From Xanthomonas hortorum pv. pelargonii (GTDB taxonomy: Bacteria > Pseudomonadota > Gammaproteobacteria > Xanthomonadales > Xanthomonadaceae), in contig NZ_CP098604.1 in assembly GCF_024499015.1 (NCBI RefSeq), positions 3,100,001-3,164,000 on the forward strand: DNA of 64,000 nucleotides, in the 5' to 3' direction. The notes below the pieces were generated by a model. The model did not search any database. It was not told the DNA's origin and worked only from the letters and a program-made list of their open reading frames with translations. Positions within the stretch are counted from its first letter, which is position 1. The number at the start of each line of letters is the position of its first letter. Position numbers and translations under genes: made by a program. Of the stretch, positions 1-8,731 are shown in pieces.

Positions 1-1639
1 TCACCGCAGGCAGCTGTCCGGTGCCTGCGGTCGCGGTGTGCGCAAGATAGCGGCCGAGATCGCAGCGCACATACTCGGTCAGCATCAGCAGATCCTTTTC
101 TTTCGGTCCCCACACCACCAGGCTCTCCAGGATGCTCTTGATGTTGCGCACCGGGATGCGTTCTTCCAGCAGCCGCCGCAACACATCGGCGATGCGCTGG
201 GCGGGCATGGCCTTGTTGACCTCTGCGACCAGCCCGGGATAGTCCGCGCCCACCTGTTCCAGCATCCACTGCGTCTCCTGGATGCCGACGAACAGATGCG
301 CGCGTGCATGCAACGGTGCGATGGCTTGTTGGGCCAGCGCTTTCTGCATGTCCGCCGTATCGCTCAACGCGCTGCGGGTTTCCGGCACATCGTGGATCAA
401 CACTTCGTATTGCATGTCCTGCAGTGATTCGCTCTGCCAGATCGCAATGCCCGGAAACGGCAGGCCCAATAGCTCCACCAATTGCCGGCGCTCGCTTTCG
501 ATCGCCTGATCCAGCAGTGCCGGGTCGAGCCGCGCAGCCAGTTGCGGCGACAGCCGCATCGACAGGGGCGAGGCGAAATCCGGCGCGCTCTTGCGGATAT
601 GCGGCGCATCGCCCTTGGCGCCCTTGCGGCTGGTCGATGGCAGCGTGGGCTGATCGGTACCGCTGACATCGCGCTGCTTGCGCCAGATCGTATAGCCGCC
701 TGCGCCCACGGCCGCCGCCAGCAACAGGAACAGCAGCGCGGGAAATCCCGGAACGAACGCAAAGCAGGCCAGCAGGACGCTGGCTGCCAGCAAGGCGCGG
801 GCATTGCTGGTGAGCTGGCGGCCGATGTCGAGCCCGAGCGAGCTGATCTTGGCCTCGTTCTCGTTGGCCACGCGGGTGATCATGACGCCGGCCGCCACCG
901 AGATCAGCAGCGAGGCGATCTGCGACACCATCGCATCGCCGACCGACAGGATCGCAAAGCGGTTGGCCGCCTCGCCTGCGCTCATGCCGTGGTAGGTCAC
1001 GCCCACCACGATGCCGGCCAGGATGTTCACCATGGTGATCACCAGGCCGGCGATGGCGTCGCCCTTGACGAATTTCATGGCGCCATCCATGCCGCCGTGC
1101 AGTTGACTCTCGATGGCCAGCCGCGCGCGTTTGCGGCGTGCTTCGTCTGCGGTCAGGTTGCCGCCGCGCAGGTCGGCATCGATGCTCATCTGCTTGCCGG
1201 GCATCGCATCCAGGGTGAAGCGCGCACCGACTTCCGCCACGCGCTCGGAGCCCTTGGCGATCACGATGAACTGCACCGTGGTGATGATCAGAAACACCAC
1301 CAGGCCCACCACCAGGTTGCCGCCGACCACTAGCTCGCCGAAGCTCTCGATGATGTGGCCGGCCTCGGCATGCAGCAGGATCGATTTTGTCGATGCGATG
1401 TTCAACGACAGCCGCAGCAGCGTGGTGAACAGCAGCAACGAGGGAAACGACGACAGCGAGATCGAGTCGGGCACATACATCGTGACCATCAGCAACACCA
1501 CGCTCAAGGTGATGTTGATGCCCAGCAGCGTATCGATGAGCGGGGTGGGCAGCGGCAGGATCATCAAGCCGATGACCGCCACCACCAAGGCGGCGATCGC
1601 CACTTCACCGGTGTATGCGAAATACCGTGTCAGGCGCAT
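1..1639 (-). CDS. hrcV: HrcV, type III secretion export gate (C-terminus cut by window edge)
   Basis: This is the FlhA/SctV-family inner-membrane export gate of the Hrp type III secretion system. The N-terminus has a series of hydrophobic helices followed by the conserved cytoplasmic loop, including the stretch KGSERVAEVGARFTLDAMPG that is typical of the family. About 546 codons are visible and no stop is reached. The family is usually about 640-690 residues, so roughly 100 C-terminal residues lie outside the window. The ATG at 1639 is preceded by AGGAG, and the hrcU stop codon lies inside that ribosome-binding region, so the two genes are probably translationally coupled and expressed from the PIP box upstream of hrcU. 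Confidence 0.95.
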   Translation of the reverse strand, partial: MRLTRYFAYTGEVAIAALVVAVIGLMILPLPTPLIDTLLGINITLSVVLLMVTMYVPDSISLSSFPSLLLFTTLLRLSLNIASTKSILLHAEAGHIIESFGELVVGGNLVVGLVVFLIITTVQFIVIAKGSERVAEVGARFTLDAMPGKQMSIDADLRGGNLTADEARRKRARLAIESQLHGGMDGAMKFVKGDAIAGLVITMVNILAGIVVGVTYHGMSAGEAANRFAILSVGDAMVSQIASLLISVAAGVMITRVANENEAKISSLGLDIGRQLTSNARALLAASVLLACFAFVPGFPALLFLLLAAAVGAGGYTIWRKQRDVSGTDQPTLPSTSRKGAKGDAPHIRKSAPDFASPLSMRLSPQLAARLDPALLDQAIESERRQLVELLGLPFPGIAIWQSESLQDMQYEVLIHDVPETRSALSDTADMQKALAQQAIAPLHARAHLFVGIQETQWMLEQVGADYPGLVAEVNKAMPAQRIADVLRRLLEERIPVRNIKSILESLVVWGPKEKDLLMLTEYVRCDLGRYLAHTATAGTGQLPAV

Positions 1640-1647
1640 GCCATCTC

Positions 1648-2721
1648 CTAGCAGGGCAGCGGACCGCTGCCGTCATCGTTGTCGCGGCCCAGCTCATCGA
1701 CCCAGCGCAGCACCACCGCCACCGTTTCGAACAGCGATTCGGGAACCGCCTCGCCCAGTTCGACCTCATGCAGCGCACGCGCCAACGGCGGGTTCGCCAC
1801 GATCGGGATGCCCTGGTTGTGCGCGTAGGCACGCAGTTCCAGCGCACCGTCGTCCACGCCCTTGGCAACCACTTGCGGCAAACCGAAACCGTCCGGCTCG
1901 TAGGCGAGCGCGACGGCGTAATGGGTCGGGTTGACCACCATCACCTTGGCCTTGGCAACACGCTCGCGCGGGTCGCCGAAGACCAGTTCCTTGGCGAATT
2001 CCTTGCGCTTTCCCTTCACTTCCGGGTCGCCTTCGCTCTCCTTGTGTTCGCGCTTCTGCTCGTCCTTGCTCATGCGCTTGTCGCGAATGAACAGCCAATG
2101 CTGCACGCTCCAGTCCGCCGCGCCGACCAGCACGAACACCAGCACCGCCAGGGCGCACAGAATGCCCAGTGCGCGCCAGCCGATCTGGGCGATGTCGGCC
2201 GGTGGCTGGTAGGCGAGCCCGATGATGGTCGGCATGAGTGCACGAAGGCCGTACCACAGCACCACGCCGATCACGGCCGCCTTGATGCCCAGCTTCAGCA
2301 GGTTGATGAGACTGCGTAACGAAAAGAGTTTTTTGACGCCGTTGACGGGGTTGAGCGAATCGAATTTGGGCGTGACCGGTTTGAGCGAGGCATTAAGCCC
2401 GGTCTGCACAAAGGTGCCGATCAGTCCTGCGGCCAGGCAGGCCGTCACGAAGGGCAGCGTCAGCAACACACCCTGGATGCCGATGCGACCGAGCGCACGG
2501 TGCAAGGCGGTGGCATCGCGCGTATTGGCGGTGAAGTCGAAACCGATCGACATCAATGCACGCAGGTGTTCGACAAAATAGCTGCCTGCCAGTTTCAGCA
2601 CCAACAGCGCGGCCAGCAGCACCGCGGCGGCAGTGACATCCGGGCTGATCGGGACTTCCCCATCCCTGCGCGCATCCTGCAGTTTCTTTTCTGTCGGCTT
2701 CTCGGTCTTCTCATCCGACAT
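1648..2721 (-). CDS. hrcU: HrcU, type III secretion substrate-specificity switch
   Basis: This 357-residue protein belongs to the FlhB/YscU/SctU family. It has four hydrophobic segments within about residues 30-205 and a cytoplasmic C-terminal domain. The autocleavage motif NPTH sits at residues 264-267, the position known for Xanthomonas HrcU. Cleavage there switches export from early substrates such as HrpB2 to translocon and effector proteins. The N-terminus (MSDEKTEKPTEKKLQDARRD) is characteristic of the family. It is the first gene of the leftward operon with hrcV and lies downstream of an imperfect PIP box at 2791-2815. Confidence 0.96.
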   Translation of the reverse strand: MSDEKTEKPTEKKLQDARRDGEVPISPDVTAAAVLLAALLVLKLAGSYFVEHLRALMSIGFDFTANTRDATALHRALGRIGIQGVLLTLPFVTACLAAGLIGTFVQTGLNASLKPVTPKFDSLNPVNGVKKLFSLRSLINLLKLGIKAAVIGVVLWYGLRALMPTIIGLAYQPPADIAQIGWRALGILCALAVLVFVLVGAADWSVQHWLFIRDKRMSKDEQKREHKESEGDPEVKGKRKEFAKELVFGDPRERVAKAKVMVVNPTHYAVALAYEPDGFGLPQVVAKGVDDGALELRAYAHNQGIPIVANPPLARALHEVELGEAVPESLFETVAVVLRWVDELGRDNDDGSGPLPC

Positions 2722-2790
2722 GGCGATCTCCGGCCGCTATTGCTGCACGCCCATTCTGGGCGAGCCGTCGTCGGACGAGCCGCTTCCAAG

Positions 2791-2815
2791 GCGAACGTGT
2801 GCATGGGTGTACGAA
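2791..2815 (-). promoter_or_regulatory. Imperfect PIP box upstream of hrcU
   Basis: On the minus strand it reads TTCGT-N15-TTCGC, one base off the consensus bound by HrpX. A CAGAAT element matching YANNNT lies 32 bases downstream, at 2753-2758, which is the expected spacing for this promoter class. It probably drives hrcU-hrcV and sits next to the divergent hrpB1 PIP box. Confidence 0.75.
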
Positions 2816-2829
2816 GCACGATGTGTTTG

Positions 2830-2854
2830 TTCGCGATGGCATTCCGATGTTCGC
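2830..2854 (+). promoter_or_regulatory. Perfect PIP box for the hrpB operon
   Basis: TTCGC-N15-TTCGC matches the HrpX-bound plant-inducible promoter exactly. A TACGTT element (YANNNT) follows 30 bases later at 2885-2890, and hrpB1 starts at 2934. This is the expected HrpG/HrpX-controlled promoter for hrpB1 to hrcT. Confidence 0.92.
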
Positions 2855-2933
2855 TTCTGAAAAGTCTTCGTTGGCGCCGACGCGTACGTTACGCACGCAT
2901 GCTGTCCACAGCCATTGAATGACGAGGTGCGGT

Positions 2934-3389
2934 ATGGAAAAGATTGAATGTTCCGGTTCGGTTGTGAGTGGGCTGATCAACCTGATCACGGTCGGGCTGA
3001 CCCACGAAAAACTCGAAGAGTCCGCAGCGGTACTGGCCGCCGTGCGGGTGCTGCGGCCCGAGCTGAAGGCGCTGGATACCTTCGATGCCTGGATTGCGAT
3101 CAAGCGCGGCAGTTATCTGGAGGGCGCGCGCCTGCTGCGTGAGCTGGAGGCCGATGCGGGCTCCAAGCCGTTGTGCAAGGCCTTGTACGCGTGTTGCCTG
3201 TTTGCGGTGGGCGACCCGTCGTGGCATGGCATTGCAGACGGTCTGATCGAAGAGAACGCCGATGCCGACGCCGTTGGCCTGGTCAAGGCGCTGTCAGGAC
3301 GCTACACCCCGGCACCCGCGCCGCTGGAAGCGGCGGCCGAATCCGCCGCGCCGATGGAAGTTCCCAACGCCCAGTATCTGCGCGCCTGA
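2934..3389 (+). CDS. hrpB1: HrpB1, type III secretion accessory protein
   Basis: This 151-residue protein is the first product of the hrpB operon. Its length and the stretch GLINLITVGLTHEKLEESA match the HrpB1/HrpK family of xanthomonads and Ralstonia. Members are reported as periplasmic proteins that interact with secretion components and have a short alpha-helical repeat fold. No export signal is evident here. The ATG at 2934 is preferred over an in-frame start five codons upstream because it follows a GAGG-type ribosome site and gives the family length. Confidence 0.93.
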   Translation: MEKIECSGSVVSGLINLITVGLTHEKLEESAAVLAAVRVLRPELKALDTFDAWIAIKRGSYLEGARLLRELEADAGSKPLCKALYACCLFAVGDPSWHGIADGLIEENADADAVGLVKALSGRYTPAPAPLEAAAESAAPMEVPNAQYLRA

Positions 3390-3420
3390 CCCGGCCCACA
3401 CCCAGCCTGCGGAACATGTC

Positions 3421-3813
3421 ATGACGCTCATTCCTCCTGTCGCACCGATCACTGCCAGTACCGGCCTGACCACGCCAGCGGCGTCGCCGACGGCGGCGCC
3501 GAACCAGGCGCTTGTCAACCGCTTCCAGGCGCTGATGCAGTCCTCCAGCCCGCTGCCGCCTGCCATGCAGCGTGTCGGCGAGCCGAGCATGATGAGCCGG
3601 ATGGTCGACGTGCAGAACGATGGTGTGCGCAGCATGACCGAGCATATCGATGCCTTCAGCACGCAGGCGCCGACCATGGGGCTGAATGACCTGGTTGCGC
3701 AACAGATGAAGTTGATGAATGAGGTGACGATGGTCGGCTTCAACCTCAATGTCAGCGTTGGGGTAGCGGAGTCGGGCAAGAACGCCGTGCAGACACTGTT
3801 CAAGAACCAATAG
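3421..3813 (+). CDS. hrpB2: HrpB2, early type III substrate (inner rod/pilus-base protein)
   Basis: This 130-residue protein is HrpB2, an early export substrate needed for Hrp pilus assembly and thought to form the inner rod. The N-terminus is rich in Pro, Thr and Ala, as in secreted substrates. The C-terminal half is helical ([20 protein letters not shown]) and ends in LFKNQ, like its relatives. The start at 3421 follows the hrpB1 stop by about 30 bases, and the stop overlaps the start region of hrcJ. In relatives its export is controlled by HrcU cleavage and HpaC. Confidence 0.93.
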   Translation: MTLIPPVAPITASTGLTTPAASPTAAPNQALVNRFQALMQSSSPLPPAMQRVGEPSMMSRMVDVQNDGVRSMTEHIDAFSTQAPTMGLNDLVAQQMKLMNEVTMVGFNLNVSVGVAESGKNAVQTLFKNQ

Positions 3814-3814
3814 C

Positions 3815-4579
3815 ATGCGAAAGCTGAGATATCTGGTGGTGTTGCTGCTCGCACTGCTGCTGTCTGGCTGCGACCAGCAGCTCTATTCCGGGCTGACCGA
3901 GAACGACGCCAACGACATGCTGGCCGTGCTGCTGACGGCCGGTGTGGATGCGGAAAAGCTCACGCCCGATGACGGCAAGACCTGGGCGGTCAACGCGCCG
4001 CACGATCAGGTTGCGTACGCGTTGAACGTGCTGCGCACGCATGGCATGCCGCGTGAGCGGCACGCCAATCTCGGCGAGATGTTCAAGAAAGACGGCCTGA
4101 TCTCCACACCCACCGAAGAACGCGTGCGCTTCATCTACGGCGTGTCGCAGCAGCTGTCGCAGACCTTGTCGAATATCGATGGCGTGATCGCGGCCGATGT
4201 GCAGATCGTGCTTCCCAACAACGACCCGCTGTCCACCTCGGTCAAACCCTCCAGCGCTGCGGTGTTCATCAAGTTTCGCGTCGGCAGCGATCTGACCAGC
4301 CTGGTACCCAGCATCAAGACCCTGGTGATGCACAGCGTGGAAGGACTGACCTACGAAAACGTCAGCGTCACGCTGGTGCCGGGCGGGGCGGAGAGCGATG
4401 CGCAGCTCTCTGTGGCGGCGCCTGCGCGCGCATGGCCGTGGCCGTGGCTGGCCGGATGCGCGCTGGCGCTGTGCGTGGCGATTGCTGCGGCAGCGCTGTA
4501 TTGGTGGCCGAGCGCCGATGCACGCCGCTGGGGCGGCTGGCAGCGCCTGCGCGCGTTGTCCAGAAAACATGCTGGGTGA
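3815..4579 (+). CDS. hrcJ: HrcJ, inner MS-ring lipoprotein
   Basis: This 254-residue protein is a SctJ/YscJ/FliF-type ring-forming component of the secretion basal body. It has a lipoprotein signal with lipobox LLSGC (Cys19), two small periplasmic domains with typical YscJ sequence ([19 protein letters not shown]), and a C-terminal membrane helix around residues 208-228. The expected location is the outer face of the inner membrane. It follows hrpB2 with one base between the genes. Confidence 0.96.
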   Translation: MRKLRYLVVLLLALLLSGCDQQLYSGLTENDANDMLAVLLTAGVDAEKLTPDDGKTWAVNAPHDQVAYALNVLRTHGMPRERHANLGEMFKKDGLISTPTEERVRFIYGVSQQLSQTLSNIDGVIAADVQIVLPNNDPLSTSVKPSSAAVFIKFRVGSDLTSLVPSIKTLVMHSVEGLTYENVSVTLVPGGAESDAQLSVAAPARAWPWPWLAGCALALCVAIAAAALYWWPSADARRWGGWQRLRALSRKHAG

Positions 4580-4588
4580 GGCCGGCGG

Positions 4589-5218
4589 ATGGACAAGGCA
4601 CGCATCGACAACGCGGCACTGTGGCTTCAGCGATGGACGGCGGCCGTGTCCGTGCTGGCGCAATCGCTGGATGCAGAGCGGGTGGCGCACTGGCTGGGTC
4701 CGGTCGCTGCGTTGGGCTGGGAACGGGCACCGGCGCGGGCCCGTGTGCGCGTGATCCAGGCCTGGTCGGGATGCTCGCGCATGCAGGTTTCGGCGCTGGA
4801 TCCGCTGGCCAATCGGCTGGTCGTGCTCGCGCCGGATCTGCTCGCCAAGGTGTTGATGAGCCGCGCAGTGTTTTCGCGCGCACTGGCGCTGCGCCGCTGT
4901 ATCGAGCGCGAGCGCCTGACCTGGTTCGAGCAGTGGGTGGGGCCGGCGGTGCTTGAGCATGTGCGCCATCGCGCAGTCACCGGCATGACAATGCCGCTGT
5001 TGCCGCGCGATGCCGAGCACGCGGCATGGATCGGCGATGGCTGGCGTCGAATGGAGGCCGATGGTGCCTGGCCAGACCCCTGCATCGCCAAGGTGCTGGC
5101 GCTGTCCTTGCCGTTGGGTGCTGCCAAGGTGGCGCCCATCGCGGCAGATGGCGCGAGCGATGCGTTTCTGCAGGCGCTGCCTACCTTGTTGCCGGAGCTG
5201 CCATGCGTCTTTGGCTGA
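4589..5218 (+). CDS. hrpB4: HrpB4, type III secretion accessory protein
   Basis: This 209-residue protein corresponds in position, length and sequence style to HrpB4 of Xanthomonas, which is essential for pathogenicity and belongs to the OrgA/SctK/PscK class of sorting-platform accessory proteins. No signal peptide or membrane segment is seen. The last 16 bases overlap hrcL in another frame, which suggests translational coupling. Confidence 0.9.
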   Translation: MDKARIDNAALWLQRWTAAVSVLAQSLDAERVAHWLGPVAALGWERAPARARVRVIQAWSGCSRMQVSALDPLANRLVVLAPDLLAKVLMSRAVFSRALALRRCIERERLTWFEQWVGPAVLEHVRHRAVTGMTMPLLPRDAEHAAWIGDGWRRMEADGAWPDPCIAKVLALSLPLGAAKVAPIAADGASDAFLQALPTLLPELPCVFG

Positions 5219-5904
5219 GGTCCACCCCGGAGGCAGTCGGCCTGGACTGCGAGGTCATCCCACGCGAGGCCTTGGCCTGTGTGCTGGAACTGGACGCAGC
5301 GACTGCACAGGTGCACGCGCGGTGCGCGCAGACGCTGGCGGACGCCCAGACGCGTGCGCAGGCGCTGATCGACGACGCCCAACAACAGGCCGAGACGATC
5401 CTCCAGGATGCCCAGGACAAGGCCGAGCGCAGTGCACGCCTGGGCTATGCCGCCGGGCTGCGCCGTCAGCTCGATGCGTGGAACGAGCGCGGCGTGCGGC
5501 ATGCCTTCGCGGCCGAGGACGCCGCGCAGCGCGCCCGCGCACGTCTGGCCGAGATCGTCGCGCACGCCTGCGAACAGGTCCTCCACGGGCACGACCCCGC
5601 TGCGCTGTACGCGCGCGCCGCACAGGCGCTGGACGGCGCCCTGGACGAGGCGAAAGCCCTGCGGGTGAGCGTGCATCCCGATGCGCTGGACGACGCACGG
5701 CGCGCCTTCGATGCGGCCGCCGCAGCCGCAGGCTGGGCCATGCCGGTGGAACTGTGCGGCGATGCGACGCTGGCCTTGGGTGCCTGCGTGTGCGAATGGG
5801 ATACCGGCGTGTTTGAGACCGATCTGCGCGATCAGCTGGGCAGCCTCCAGCGGGTCATCCGCCGCGTGCTGGCCGCGCCACAGGCGGTGCCGGATGTCTG
5901 CTGA
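5203..5904 (+). CDS. hrcL: HrcL (HrpB5), stator/regulator of the secretion ATPase
   Basis: This 233-residue protein belongs to the FliH/YscL/SctL family, which binds and regulates the HrcN ATPase at the cytoplasmic face. Residues about 30-100 form an Ala/Gln-rich amphipathic helix with coiled-coil character, followed by the compact C-terminal FliH-like domain. The ATG at 5203 lies within the end of hrpB4 and the stop overlaps the start of hrcN. These overlaps fit the stoichiometric expression expected for an HrcL-HrcN complex. Confidence 0.93.
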   Translation: MRLWLRSTPEAVGLDCEVIPREALACVLELDAATAQVHARCAQTLADAQTRAQALIDDAQQQAETILQDAQDKAERSARLGYAAGLRRQLDAWNERGVRHAFAAEDAAQRARARLAEIVAHACEQVLHGHDPAALYARAAQALDGALDEAKALRVSVHPDALDDARRAFDAAAAAAGWAMPVELCGDATLALGACVCEWDTGVFETDLRDQLGSLQRVIRRVLAAPQAVPDVC

Positions 5905-7222
5905 GATGCCGGTGCTGGAGGCAACGCTCGAGCGCGAACTGGCTGCGCTGGCCTTCGGTCGTCGCTACGGCAAGGTGGTCGAGGTGATCGGCACCATGCT
6001 CAAGGTCGCCGGGGTGCAGGTCAGCCTGGGCGAGGTGTGCGAGTTGCGCCAGCGCGACGGCACGCTGTTGCAACGTGCCGAGGTGGTGGGCTTCAGCCGC
6101 CATCTCGCCTTGCTGGCGCCGTTTGGCGAGCTGGTGGGCCTGTCGCGCGAGACGCGCGTGATCGGATTGGGGCGCCCCTTGGCGGTGCCGGTCGGGGAGG
6201 CGCTGCTGGGGCGCGTGCTTGATGGCCTGGGTGAGCCGGCGGACGGCCAGGGGCCGCTCGCCGGCGACGGCTGGGTGCAGATCCAGGCACAGGCGCCGGA
6301 TCCGATGCGCCGGCGCCTGATCGAACAGCCGCTACCGACCGGTGTGCGCATCGTCGATGGCCTGATGACGCTGGGCGAAGGCCAGCGCATGGGCATTTTC
6401 GCCGCAGCCGGCGTGGGCAAGAGCACCTTGATGGGGATGTTCGCGCGCGGCACCCAGTGCGACGTCAACGTGATCGTGCTGATCGGCGAGCGCGGGCGCG
6501 AAGTGCGTGAATTCATCGAGATGATTCTTGGCCCAGACGGTCTGGCGCGCAGCGTGGTGGTGTGCGCGACTTCCGATCGCTCCTCCATCGAGCGCGCCAA
6601 GGCCGCCTATGTCGGCACCGCCATCGCCGAATATTTTCGCGATCAGGGCATGCGCGTTCTGCTGATGATGGACTCGCTGACACGCTTTGCCCGCGCGCAA
6701 CGCGAGATCGGTCTGGCCGCCGGCGAGCCCCCCACACGGCGCGGCTTCCCGCCGTCAGTGTTTGCCGAGTTGCCACGCCTGCTCGAACGTGCCGGCATGG
6801 GCGAGACGGGCTCGATCACCGCGTTTTACACCGTGCTGGCCGAAGACGACACCGGCAGCGATCCGATCGCCGAAGAGGTGCGCGGCATCCTGGATGGCCA
6901 TCTGATTCTGTCGCGTGAGATCGCCGCCAAGAACCAGTACCCGGCCATCGATGTGCTGGGGAGCCTGAGCCGGGTGATGAGCCAGATCGTGTCTGCCGAG
7001 CAACGCCAGTACGCCGGCCAGCTGCGGCGCCTGCTGGCCAAGTACAACGAAGTGGAGACCTTGCTGCAGGTCGGCGAGTACCGCCAGGGCAGCGATGCGG
7101 TCGCCGACGAGGCGATCGCCAGGATCGACGCGATTCGCGACTTCCTCAGCCAGTCCACCGATCAGCTCAGCGACTATGACGCCACCCTGGAGCAGCTTGC
7201 CGGCGTGATCGACGATGCGTGA
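5894..7222 (+). CDS. hrcN: HrcN, type III secretion ATPase
   Basis: This 442-residue protein is the FliI/YscN/SctN ATPase that detaches chaperones and unfolds substrates. The Walker A motif AAGVGKST is at residues 171-178, the Walker B region contains LLMMDSLTR, and the F1-type signature [13 protein letters not shown] follows. The ATG at 5894, inside the end of hrcL, gives the usual family length; longer in-frame extensions upstream overlap hrcL and are not supported. Confidence 0.97.
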   Translation: MSAEMPVLEATLERELAALAFGRRYGKVVEVIGTMLKVAGVQVSLGEVCELRQRDGTLLQRAEVVGFSRHLALLAPFGELVGLSRETRVIGLGRPLAVPVGEALLGRVLDGLGEPADGQGPLAGDGWVQIQAQAPDPMRRRLIEQPLPTGVRIVDGLMTLGEGQRMGIFAAAGVGKSTLMGMFARGTQCDVNVIVLIGERGREVREFIEMILGPDGLARSVVVCATSDRSSIERAKAAYVGTAIAEYFRDQGMRVLLMMDSLTRFARAQREIGLAAGEPPTRRGFPPSVFAELPRLLERAGMGETGSITAFYTVLAEDDTGSDPIAEEVRGILDGHLILSREIAAKNQYPAIDVLGSLSRVMSQIVSAEQRQYAGQLRRLLAKYNEVETLLQVGEYRQGSDAVADEAIARIDAIRDFLSQSTDQLSDYDATLEQLAGVIDDA

Positions 7223-7724
7223 GCGTGCCGGCACCTGGGCTACGTTGCAGCAGTTGAAGACGCGCCGTTACCAGCGGATGCAGGAGCGCCTGAGCGACTG
7301 CAGGCGGGCGCTCGAGCAGTGCGACCGTGAGCGCGCCAGTTGCAGTCAGGAGGCCAACGCCTGCACCACGCGCCTGGACGCGTTCGATACCACGCTGGCA
7401 GACAAGGCCGGCGCGGGTGAGCCGATCGGCATCGAGGCGATCCTGCAGCACCAGCGCTTCCGCACGGTGCTGGAAGAGCGCTGCCGCGCCGCAGAGCAGG
7501 CGCTGGTCGCAGCGACGCAGGCGTTGCAGAGCGCACGCGATGAGGCCGCAACAGTGCAACAGACAGTGAGCAAGCTGCAGGCGCAGGCGGATGTGTACGC
7601 GGAAAACGCCGCCCGCGCGCAGCGTGCCTGGCAAGCCCAACGCGAAGCGGCCGAAGAGGAAGACGCGATCGACGCCTTGCTCGGGCTGCGGTTGCATCGT
7701 GCCGCGCGCGGAGTGGGGCAATGA
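7215..7724 (+). CDS. hrpB7: HrpB7, FliJ/YscO-like stalk protein
   Basis: This 169-residue, highly charged, Gln/Arg/Glu/Ala-rich protein is predicted to be almost entirely coiled coil. That fits HrpB7, the SctO/YscO/FliJ-type central stalk of the ATPase complex. It overlaps hrcN by 8 bases at its start and hrcT by 4 bases at its end. Sequence conservation in this family is low, so the call rests on position, size and helical character. Confidence 0.9.
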   Translation: MRERAGTWATLQQLKTRRYQRMQERLSDCRRALEQCDRERASCSQEANACTTRLDAFDTTLADKAGAGEPIGIEAILQHQRFRTVLEERCRAAEQALVAATQALQSARDEAATVQQTVSKLQAQADVYAENAARAQRAWQAQREAAEEEDAIDALLGLRLHRAARGVGQ

Positions 7725-8551
7725 ACGACACCGCCACCGCACTGCTGGCGCTGTCATCCCAGGGCGTGTCGCTGCTGACCCTGCTAGCGCTATGCGGGGT
7801 GCGCGTGTTCGTGATGTTTTTCGTGCTGCCGGCAACGGCGCAGGACAGCCTTCCCGGAATGGCGCGCAACGGTGTGGTGTATGTGCTCAGTTCGTTCATC
7901 GCCTACGGACAACCGGCCGATGCGCTGGCCAGAATCGAAGCGACCGGCCTGGTCGGGCTGGTGTTCAAGGAAGCCTTCCTCGGCCTGCTGATCGGGTTTG
8001 CCGCATCCACGGTGTTCTGGGTTGCCGAGAGTGTGGGCCTGCTCATCGACGATGTGTCCGGCTACAACAACGTGCAGATGACCAACCCGCTGAGCGGTGA
8101 GCAGAGCACGCCGGTCTCCACGGTGTTGATGCAGTTGGCGATCGTGTCCTTCTACGCGCTGGGCGGCATGCTGATGCTGCTGGGTGCGCTGTTCGAATCG
8201 TTTCGCTGGTGGCCGCTGAGCCAGCTCACGCCGGACATGGGCGCGGTCGCCGAGTCCTTCGTCATCCAGCAGACCGACGGCATGATGACCGCAATCGTCA
8301 AGCTGGCCGCACCGTTGATGCTGGTACTGGTGCTGGTGGATCTGGCCATCGGCTTTGTGGCGCGCGCCGCCGACAAGCTGGAACCTTCGAATCTGAGTCA
8401 ACCGATCCGTGGGGTATTGGCGCTGCTGCTGCTGGCATTGTTGACCAGCGTGTTCATCGCGCAATCCGGTGACGCTCTCGGCTTCCTCCATTTCCAGCAG
8501 CAGTTGCACGATGCCGCGAACGTTGGCGGCAAGGGGGGCGCAGCGAATTGA
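7721..8551 (+). CDS. hrcT: HrcT, inner-membrane export apparatus protein
   Basis: This 276-residue integral membrane protein belongs to the FliR/YscT/SctT family. It has about six hydrophobic segments and the family stretch DDVSGYNNVQMTNPLSGE. It forms part of the export gate core with HrcR, HrcS and HrcU. Its ATG overlaps the hrpB7 stop (ATGA), and it ends the tightly packed part of the hrpB operon. Confidence 0.95.
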   Translation: MNDTATALLALSSQGVSLLTLLALCGVRVFVMFFVLPATAQDSLPGMARNGVVYVLSSFIAYGQPADALARIEATGLVGLVFKEAFLGLLIGFAASTVFWVAESVGLLIDDVSGYNNVQMTNPLSGEQSTPVSTVLMQLAIVSFYALGGMLMLLGALFESFRWWPLSQLTPDMGAVAESFVIQQTDGMMTAIVKLAAPLMLVLVLVDLAIGFVARAADKLEPSNLSQPIRGVLALLLLALLTSVFIAQSGDALGFLHFQQQLHDAANVGGKGGAAN

Positions 8552-8731
8552 TCATTGTTGAGACATCGCCTGCCGTGCGCTGCCTACACTGAATCGCACG
8601 CGCCCTCGATGTGCTGCTCGACGCTGCAGTACGCAGCACGGCGCTGCATCCGGCACGCAATTCCCAGCCGACGCCTGCCTGTCAGGCGTCGCCCTATCGA
8701 CTTCTTTCACTTGCCTCGCAGAGGGAACGCC

